Source: Aldrovandia affinis
Taxonomy: Eukaryota > Chordata > Actinopteri > Notacanthiformes > Halosauridae
Length of the DNA: 64,000 nt
NCBI GenBank assembly: GCA_029706075.1
Contig: JAINUG010000108.1
Span: 310,001 to 374,000, forward strand
Direction of reading: 5' to 3'
The notes under the pieces are model-generated. The model worked only from the letters and a program-made list of their open reading frames with translations, ran no database searches and was not told the DNA's origin. Of this stretch, positions 56,246 through 64,000 are shown one piece after another. Within the stretch, counting starts at the first letter, position 1. Each line of letters begins with the position of its first letter. Made by a program: the position numbers and the translations under genes.

Positions 56246-59200
56246 TCTGCGAAGCATAAATAGAAATATGTAATTCTTTGAGTTGTAGATCTACTTGTAA
56301 ATCACTTGTATTTCTTTTGTACTTGTAAATCACAGCTTATTTTTTTGTTGTAACTTACTTGTAAATCACATTTTTTTGGAACTTTTAAGTAGAAAAATGT
56401 GCAATTGTATATGACTTTACACTTTTTAATTGATATGAACAGCTGATAAGACAGGCGGCAATCATTTACAAATGTGAAGTTGCGGAGGATCTTTTTAGAT
56501 CAAGCAGGTCACTCAGGTCCTTGTGGAAGTGAATAAACAGCAGGTGGTTGGAAGTGGAGAAACAGCAGGCAATGCAGCCGTTTCTGTCATTATTGATCTT
56601 GGGAAAGTCAATTTCACTGAGCAGGCCTGCCTTCCTTGCCAGCAGATCAACTACGGTTAAGATTTTTGTCACTCAAAATCTTTGTCTCTGATGAAAGGTT
56701 GTGGGCTGCTAGAAGAACCAGGAGCAATGTGAGCTGGGTGGACAGTCAATGTCTCGCCAGAGTACAGCTCAACGGGATTTTATGGAATGTCGCAGGGACG
56801 GGGCGGGCTGTTGACGGCTGTAATGAGCAGTGTTTCCATGCTCATTAGAAGGTGCTCGTGCAGCATCAGGATCGCATAATGGACTGTCTCTGATCTTTTG
56901 CCTGGAGGATCATTGCAATCTCTTCGGCTGATGAAGAGCCCCAAGGACAAATGCAATACAGACTCATAGTTGTATAGCAAGGCTTTGATTTACATTTGCT
57001 CTTGCCGTCCCAGCCTCAAAATAAATTGCAAACAAATCTAGGCTACAGGCTAATGTTAGCTAGTGCGGCTATGCTAGCTAGCTAGCGATCTCATGAAAAT
57101 CACAAACATTCAGTGAGAATTTTATTTTTCATTGCCCACTGTATGTACAGTACCAACCATTTTGAAGATTTGATTTGCACTTTGTCCATACATTTAAATT
57201 TAGATAACAGTACATTACCACTGAATATCTTTGTTAGATGAAATTGTGGGACATTTTTAGGTAGATATTAATATGCAGGATTTAATGTGATAGTCTGTTC
57301 TGAAGGGTAAGAACATATGACTATAGAACTGAGGGGTTTCTGGTGGTGTACTTTAATAAAGTTACTGATGGTGTACAATTGCAGCCAAACCACCCTAGAT
57401 AGTGACATACAGTATATAAAAACATAAATAATTCTATAGTGTAAAGATGAATTGTGAAATTGACAAAAAATAGGTGGTTTATTAATGTAACATCAAACAA
57501 AAGATACAACGCTGTTGAACCATGTCTTAAAGTCGTCCAGAAACTGCTTACATTTCAAAGATTCCCTGTATGGATTGAGTATAGAAATAATGTATACCTG
57601 CATTATCAGCTTATTTTTAAGGCCATTGTTAGTGCAAAGTACTCTTTTTTGCACTTACACAAAGTATATTTCCCCACAGGACATTCTTTGGCTATGAACA
57701 TTTTTGAGTATTCTGCAAACTAGTAGTTGTTAGATCATTTAATCATTCATGATATTAATGACATACTACATTACATTAATTGGTAAAAGAAGAGGGCTGA
57801 AAAATAGCCATATCTGATGCCATGCACCCCTAAAAGGAACAACCACTGTAGGTTAACAGTAAAATAAGCCTCCTTCAAATGTAACTGCAAGAGAAAATAA
57901 AGAGGCACCTGCACAAATCATTGGCACACCATTTCTGATAAACATTTATTTTAATAAATCAATTTGCAGACACTTTATTGACATAAGAAAATGAATGTCA
58001 TCTTAAAAGCTGCATGAACAGCCATGAAAGTACGACTGGAATTAGCATTTAAAACTACACAAACAAATGGTCTGAACTTATGTGGTGGTCATAAAGTTTA
58101 CCCCTTTTAGGCATGTTTTATGCATTTTGTAATACAGCAGTATAGACCGGAGGCAATAACTGTGACAGACTGGCGATGATAATAAATGTAACAGACTCAA
58201 CGAACAGACATAAGCTGAATCGAATGTGGCTTGACAACTACCCAGTGATCTAACAACATCACATTGTTCCTAAAACAACATCATCAGTACAGCCAAAAAA
58301 AGATTCTACAAAATCTTTTTTAAGAATGCGATCCAGGTCACATAACAACCAGATTAATGTCACTGATTAAGATGTACTTCAGCCCTAGTAGCAAAAGATA
58401 AGGTGACAAACTTTAAAACCCTCCATTATAAATACCAGTGCACAGTATGCCATATTGTACCTGAGATGATACATTTAGCTGAGAATAATAACAAAAGTTG
58501 GATGGATGCCTGATAATGACTTACAGATACCAAGAAACAATATTAAAGAGGTAATATTTCATATTGATCATTACACAGGGATTAATTCAAAAGCACCATG
58601 CATAAAATACAGGCTAGATGTAGGGCCAGGAAACATAACACAGTCAAAACTCCAGGTATCCAAGCACACTGTGACCAGCACTGTTTGAGTAAACTGAAAC
58701 CCAAGTAACCAGACATATCATAAAATTAAGCAACAACATAGAAAAAGGTTGCAGTAAATCATAATATACCTGGCAGCGTGGATAACCATCGTATTTGACT
58801 GTTCAGGATTTTCAATACTTCATTTTAATTCCTAAAGTACATAATTTAAAAGGACCAATAACTAACTAGCATGTCTTAGAATTTAATATTGAGTGGGAAG
58901 AAACTATAACTCTTCCACTCCCTTTGATGACTGGTACAGAAAATCCAAATTATTATTTGATCAGATTTACCTTCTTGAACTGCTATTGGCTATTGGTCAA
59001 GCAACAGCTCTTTTCTTCAAAACTATTGTACATCTAGGAGAACAAGCCATTTTACCTAAGTTTCAGATCTGGGTTTTCGAGTAAGATTTGTACACATGAT
59101 GTGATTATAGTCATGGACTCACTGTATGTCTGCATCACTGAATGAACCCTTAGCAAAAAAGACAACCAGTCTATATTATTAAACATTACGGTACCAATGT

Positions 59201-59582
59201 TACAGAATACAAAGAATTAGGATTTCCGTTGGAAAAAATTGAATCATACAGAACACTATGTTCCCTAAACTTATTATGCGAAATGTTTTTTTGAGATTAA
59301 AAGTTGCACACAATACAGCTATTACAATGGTAATATATCCACAACTGTCCATTTTTTTGTTTTCCTGTTAAACCTAAAGTAGAGTTTTGAGTAGGTTTAC
59401 ATTAAAAAATCAAAGAAAAAAAGCTTTGTTGGTTCCATTGAATACTGCGATTGCAGCAATGAAAAAATAAAGGGCCTGTATATGTCAACTCCCAGCTGGA
59501 AAAAAAAAAGATATGTAGTTTGTGGCCTTTGTCTCCGTGTAAAGAGCTGGATTAGACACACAAAAAAGCACAAAAGGGAGCA
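56246..59582. other. Intergenic spacer upstream of VTA1 / downstream of GJE1
   Basis: AT-rich, with short 'cttgtaaatcac' repeats near 56290-56368 and GCTAGCTAGCTAGC near 57073-57085. No gene is recognised. Confidence 0.5.
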
Positions 59583-59588
59583 TTTATT
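59583..59588 (-). terminator. GJE1: Candidate GJE1 poly(A) signal
   Basis: AATAAA on the minus strand, 36 bases after the GJE1 stop codon. It is the nearest canonical signal and would give a very short 3' UTR. It is not proven to be used. Confidence 0.35.
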
Positions 59589-59624
59589 ATTTGACCTAAC
59601 ACTCTGTAGTGAATATAATGCAGG

Positions 59625-60020
59625 TCATTGACTGGTCAAATAGCCCAATCTTCTACAGAGTATCTCAAAAATCTCAGCCACACACAGCACCACCGTGATT
59701 ACAGTAAAGGTGTACATTGCGCTGAGGAAGATGGTCTTTTCAAAGTGTTCAGGCACCATGCATTTGGTAACGTTGAACATTTTTTCCAGGGCACTAGCAT
59801 CACACATGTAAAGAGGGTGAACTTGGAAACCAAAAAGATGACTCTGTAGCCAAAATGCTATAACCTCAAGGATAATTCTTAACAGGACAGAGATGATGTA
59901 AAAGACAGTGTATTTGGGCTGTTGGAGAATTTCTTCCTGGTCGATGTTTTTACAGGCTGCGTAGAGGTGGAAAACAGCTCCAGGAACCAAGACAGTTACT
60001 AGCTGCAAGGCCCAGAATAC
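59625..60020 (-). CDS. GJE1: GJE1 exon 3
   Basis: The acceptor is ttctttgcag. The exon encodes residues 75-205 from VFWALQLV (TM2) to LGYLTSQ and TGA at 59627-59625. It covers TM2, the short cytoplasmic loop (CKNIDQEEILQQPKY), TM3, E2 with CDASALEKMFNVTKCMVPEH, and TM4. An NVT sequon lies in E2 at residue 157. Confidence 0.96.
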   Translation of the reverse strand, partial: VFWALQLVTVLVPGAVFHLYAACKNIDQEEILQQPKYTVFYIISVLLRIILEVIAFWLQSHLFGFQVHPLYMCDASALEKMFNVTKCMVPEHFEKTIFLSAMYTFTVITVVLCVAEIFEILCRRLGYLTSQ

Positions 60021-61403
60021 CTGCAAAGAAAAATGCATCCTGCTTACATCAGCATAGACGGAAAGCAATATGGACATTTTAAAATCCCTGCACCCGAATA
60101 TCAACAATGCACATGTATTATTAAAGCACACTAATCTTTAAAATCCGGATGTGAAATTAATTTTAATTACTATTTATTTGTATTTATGCCTTTTGTGGGG
60201 GTTGGTATATTGTGATTGGGCATGTGCTGTAATGAAATCTGCAATGATTGATAAATAATGAGACTCCATCTTAACATTTGAGCTACAATAGTTATAATTT
60301 AAGTTCCGTATTTGATTTTAAAATGTTTACAGTAATCTTTTATAGTTTCAAAGTTCATAATGGATAAAAGTTCCTTGCACACTAGCTAACGGTTAAAACA
60401 TCTGAAAATGTTTTTTCTGTATTTAAAGCATTTAACAGGGCAAAATGTTAATTCAATATTGTATTTTTGAATGTATTTCTGCATGTCATGAAAGAGGTAA
60501 TACTGCCATAATCCAAGACACTCTATGTCCTTCCAAGTCAGATGTTAAACCTCAACAACACTTCAATATTGACATGACACTTTCTGACAATACATTGCAA
60601 ACTCAAGGGATGTAGGGAACAAAATAATAGCATGTCAACACACTGATATTGCATTATCTTTCTTCTGCAAGTTGTTACACATGACACGTGGCACAAGGTA
60701 CCTGATTTACCTGAGGTGTTATTGGCCTGAATTGGTTATAACAGTAGAGGTTTAGCTCCCGCCTGTCTGGATCGCAGCTGAAATGTAGAGCCTCATTGCC
60801 ATAAACAGCAAAGCCCAGTACCCCAAGAAAGAACATGCGTACAGAGCCGAAGAACAGAGTGTGGAACTGGCCAATCACAGTTGGAGGCCGGAGCTAAAAT
60901 ACAAACAAAAAAAAACTTTTGACAGACAGATTTTAAGATTGGCATATTGAGAGCAAAAATATATGACCGAATCATTCATCAACATCAAAACAGGTTCAAA
61001 TTAAAACAAGATTTTCTTTGACAAAAAATATATTCCCAAACAAACCAACAATTATTCTACCTAATTACCTGCCATTTAAACATTGAGATTAATTATTACA
61101 GCTGTTACAGCTGGTCATTTTTGACCTAAACTGAACAAAGAAACAGTCACTCAGATAAGATGATCAATATCCTTAAAAATTACAAATACCCAACGACATT
61201 TTTATAGTTATTTGCCACCTTCGTAAGAACAAACGATTCATGCGTATTACTTTTTTGTCCTCTTCTTACAGAGATGTGCTCCTCTACCTGAAAATATTCA
61301 ACATCATCCGCACCATCTCGGACAATCGACCTCAGAATTTACTTTTTTTAAATCGCATACTTACACATCCTTCATAAAAGTTCTTGATATAGTTTAAAGA
61401 CAT
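59625..61403 (-). CDS. GJE1: GJE1 (connexin-23) gene, three coding exons
   Basis: GJE1 is a small, divergent connexin, linked to lens in mouse and fish. Connexins form hexameric plasma-membrane hemichannels. Joining 61403-61365, 60893-60711 and 60020-59625 (minus strand) gives 205 codons plus TGA, equal to the human length as I recall it. All junctions are phase 0 and GT-AG. Segments: N terminus 1-19, TM1 about 20-45 (FFLGVLGFAVYG), loop E1 46-74, TM2 75-95 (VFWALQLVTVLVPGAVFHLY), cytoplasmic loop, TM3 about 111-134, loop E2 about 135-169, TM4 about 170-190, and a tail of only some 15 residues. E1 has two cysteines (53, 64) and E2 two (147, 161), against three each in ordinary connexins. This four-cysteine state is a known trait of connexin-23. 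Confidence 0.96.
60021..60710 (-). other. GJE1: GJE1 intron 2
   Basis: A 690-base intron with donor gtaaat and acceptor ttgcag. AT-rich, no repeat recognised. Confidence 0.92.
60711..60893 (-). CDS. GJE1: GJE1 exon 2
   Basis: The acceptor is tattttag and the donor gtaaat. The exon encodes residues 14-74: LRPPTVIGQFHTLFFGSVRM (N-terminal segment and start of TM1), FFLGVLGFAVYG (TM1), then CDPDRRELNLYC and NQFRPITPQ (E1 loop). Very close to mammalian connexin-23. Confidence 0.96.
60894..61364 (-). other. GJE1: GJE1 intron 1
   Basis: A 471-base intron with donor gtaagt. No embedded feature seen. Confidence 0.9.
61365..61403 (-). CDS. GJE1: GJE1 exon 1 (start codon)
   Basis: A 39-base coding stretch, ATG to Cys13 (MSLNYIKNFYEGC), followed by donor gtaagt. 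The human protein starts with the same thirteen residues as I recall. This is too short to be found as an open frame by itself and was located from homology. Confidence 0.94.
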
Positions 61404-61480
61404 GACTTGGCCACTGTTCTTCCAGTTCAATTATATGGTAGCGCGTGCCCTTCATTGCCAATCTGCTGGCATCAGGCGAA
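61404..61480 (-). promoter_or_regulatory. GJE1: Candidate GJE1 proximal promoter
   Basis: Just upstream of the start codon the minus strand carries ATTGG (61462-61458, inverted CCAAT box) and CCATATAATT (61438-61429, TATA-like). If used, transcription would begin some 10-15 bases before the ATG, giving a very short leader. A further 5' exon cannot be excluded. Confidence 0.28.
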
Positions 61481-64000
61481 CTCGTGCTATAATTCTGTAG
61501 CTCCTAATGACCTTTTGCTGTAGAAAGCCCTTGTCAATGCATATTTCTCTTTTATCCGCGGTGCCTTCATCAATTTACTCACTCAGTACAAAAAAGACAA
61601 CAAAAAGGAACAACAAAAGCACTGGACATGTGGTCTGGCCATAATCCCTGCTGAACTCTGTCAGCGAAAAACAACTCTTGTACAACACAATGGGGAGCGA
61701 GAAAACATGCAACAAAATACAATGCAATTGTGTCTCTCAAGGGTATATTATTGGAAACATATACTGAGACATTATTTAATGAATACAATCCAAGTGTGTT
61801 CGATACCACTTCAATATTTGACAAAATTCAACACTATCAAGTTAAATGTTTCCTATTTATTAGACTATTAATTTAAATACGATATACAAATATCAGCTTT
61901 AGCTTGAACGGCTAGGTTCTTTCGAAAATAATTTTTTAATAGATTGCAACCATCAAAGACCGTTACAAAACCATAGATAAAAGGACAAACCCTTTAAAAT
62001 AATTGAGTGAAAATACGTTATAGGTTCCTTAACACAAAGGCACAGAGTTGAAACAGCGTAAAAGTATGAGAAGATATGTATTCATGTTATATCAACACGG
62101 TACACACCCTGCAATGCAAGTATTTGTGGAAGATCATTCACCAAGTTGTCGCCGGTTCTCCCGCGTCTACAAACTGCAGAAGGAGTCACCACCACAGAGG
62201 AATAAACGTTCATATAAACGTGTATTAAAAGTAAGTCCACACACCAACCGTAATCCAGGCGGAGTGTTGTTTATTCCCCCCATTCAATCAGAGTTTGGGT
62301 CCAGTCCTCATGCCACTCTTGAGCTCCGAGGGAGAGACCTGATGGGAGAGCACCATGGTGGAAGCGACTTCTTTTACTTTAAAAAGTGTTACTATGACAC
62401 GAATTAAGGTACACACCAGTACGCAAAGCATCAATCTGATCTGTCATTTGTCGTAATGTATAGATAATTATAGAAAGAAGCACTAATTACCTAAATAAAG
62501 ATAACAAGGTCCTGCAAGCATTCAGTCAGAGGGCACGTGGTCCATGTGACGCAAGCGCTCAGCTCCCGCTGGGCTCATCACTTGGCATAAAAGCCACCGT
62601 ATTTTGGGGATAATTCGCTGTTTGTCGGTTTCGGTTTTCTTCCCGTAGGCTATACACATTTTTTGAAATAATGGCCAATATCTGAAAACCTCAATGAAGC
62701 TACTACTCGCATACCTTTATTTAATATTATTTGTGCAACTGTTCTCATCTTATACAGATTGCAAATATTTTCGAACAATATTTTACTAAATGATTTCAAT
62801 GTAGGCTGCAGTAGTGTAATAATGGGGCCTCATCCTATATTGTCATTTTACCAGGTTGTGACATCTGATGATTTGTCATCTGATCTGTCACATTCCAAAG
62901 CATAGCTTTTAGAGGGCAATGCACACCAACACTTTTTTATTTGACAGCAGGAATTGTGGCAAATATTGATTTAGCCATTAATAATAACAATAATGTATCT
63001 GTTGGGAAATCTGGGGCCAGTGATGCCAATGTTACTTGTCAAGGAGCTTGCAGTTTGTGAACTATGCATCGTCAAAGCACTCATGTAAACATTGACCATG
63101 CTCATGACCAGTCTTCTATGTACTATATCTTTGCTTCCATCAATGAAAACCTGTACCTAACAAAAACAAATAGAAATACAGCAAAGTCTCATTTTATTGA
63201 TGCTATCTATTTATCTAGGTATTATCTACCTTATGCTAACATAAGAATGTTTATTGGTATGTAATGTTGCTTTACAAGAGGTTATGTATCTGAAATGACA
63301 TGTATAAACATTTTATAACTTACATACAAAACAGTGTTATAATCTCTATATATAAACTATACATACACTATACTCTAGTTCTAAGCTATGATATTGGTAT
63401 TTATTCACCACATTTGGCATTTATAATGTATTTATATTTATTTATATAGTATTATTTACCTGTCTATATGACAGGGTTTCTAAAGTTCTGGAGTATATCT
63501 GTATTTTAATATAATTTCACCTCTACCAGTTTTTTTTAGCAATTCCCCTCCATGCTTTTTTAGCATTTTACCCTTATTTTCTCCAAATTTGGAATGCCTA
63601 ATTGTATTCATAAGACAACCCATCATAGCCACCTCTCAGACAAGCATGCACTCTCCTCTAAAATATGTGATCAGCCTCTGCTTCTTTTCAGACCTCAGTT
63701 GCTCACACAGACTATTGAGTCAGAGGAGGACACTTCACGTGCAGCTTGTGCAGGCATAATGCAAGTGCCCAATCCCCAGCTTGTCAGATCTTTTTTGTTC
63801 CATTGTTCTTGAACAATTCTTTATTAGTTTAAATTCTGATGTTATCTGATGTCACATCTGGGCTGTAGCTGATAAGTACTTCTGGACATCTCTGTCAAAG
63901 TAGCAATCATAGACAAGTCCTCTGTTGATTGAGACCATAATTCAGTCCCAAGCAGCACAGTGATTAGGGGATCTGCAGTGGATCTACATATCAGTCGGTG
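61481..64000. other. Upstream flank of GJE1, no gene recognised
   Basis: From human synteny I expected NMBR on this side but saw no receptor-like exon. A more CpG-rich patch lies at about 62140-62330 and another near 62530-62630 with a CATAAAAGCC motif. The rest is AT-rich. The longest open frame here (62048-62407, plus) has no recognisable domain. Confidence 0.5.

Noticed and set aside
62048-62407. 119-codon plus-strand ORF upstream of GJE1
   Set aside because: It has no recognisable domain, no splice context and ordinary composition. At this length a chance frame in a CpG-richer patch is likely.
61481-64000. Expected NMBR exon beyond GJE1
   Set aside because: I searched by eye for seven-transmembrane receptor sequence on both strands and found none. 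NMBR probably lies outside the window.
1-64000. A novel multi-gene defence or biosynthetic system
   Set aside because: The only genes are three well-known vertebrate genes with introns. All other coding traces are dead transposons.

Overview
This window is nuclear DNA from a vertebrate, most likely a ray-finned fish. The recognisable genes are split by GT-AG introns, the background is AT-rich and non-coding, and the repeats are typical of fish (many decayed Tc1-like transposons, CR1/L2-type LINEs whose tails end near 'agtcgctctggataag', and tRNA-headed SINEs). Nearly all short ORFs are chance reading frames. No bacterial gene, operon or CRISPR array is present.

All recognised genes read on the minus strand, so the gene order is right to left. 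(1) GJE1 (connexin-23) lies at 59625-61403 with three coding exons and 205 codons before the stop. (2) VTA1 (LIP5, the VPS4 cofactor of the ESCRT machinery) lies at 12625-53198. Eight coding exons could be joined base by base into one open frame of 302 residues. (3) ADGRG6 (GPR126, an adhesion GPCR) begins at about 7.6-7.9 kb. Its signal-peptide exon is at 1917-2005 and the rest of the gene runs off the left edge. From memory, the human 6q24 order is GJE1, VTA1, ADGRG6 in the same orientation, so the window shows a conserved syntenic block. The three proteins have unrelated jobs (lens gap-junction family, endosomal sorting, Schwann-cell and skeletal signalling). Nothing suggests that they act together.

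Layout: 1-7.9 kb, ADGRG6 5' end with a Tc1-like element in intron 1. 8-12 kb, spacer with a second Tc1-like element. 12.0-12.6 kb, probable VTA1 3' UTR. 12.6-53.2 kb, VTA1, whose introns hold LINE remnants, Tc1-like copies, a foldback element near 28.1-28.5 kb and a LINE/Tc1 composite at 46.1-48.4 kb. 53.2-53.35 kb, VTA1 5' UTR/promoter, followed at once by a Tc1 fragment and an L2 copy. 54.7-55.1 kb, a tRNA-headed SINE. 55.1-59.6 kb, spacer. 59.6-61.4 kb, GJE1. 61.4-64 kb, upstream flank with no recognised gene.

No new multi-gene system was found. The items most worth a second look are the ADGRG6 start codon apparently split by an intron, the four-cysteine connexin, the foldback element with long imperfect arms, the LINE-Tc1 deletion chimera, and the possible in-frame upstream start of VTA1.
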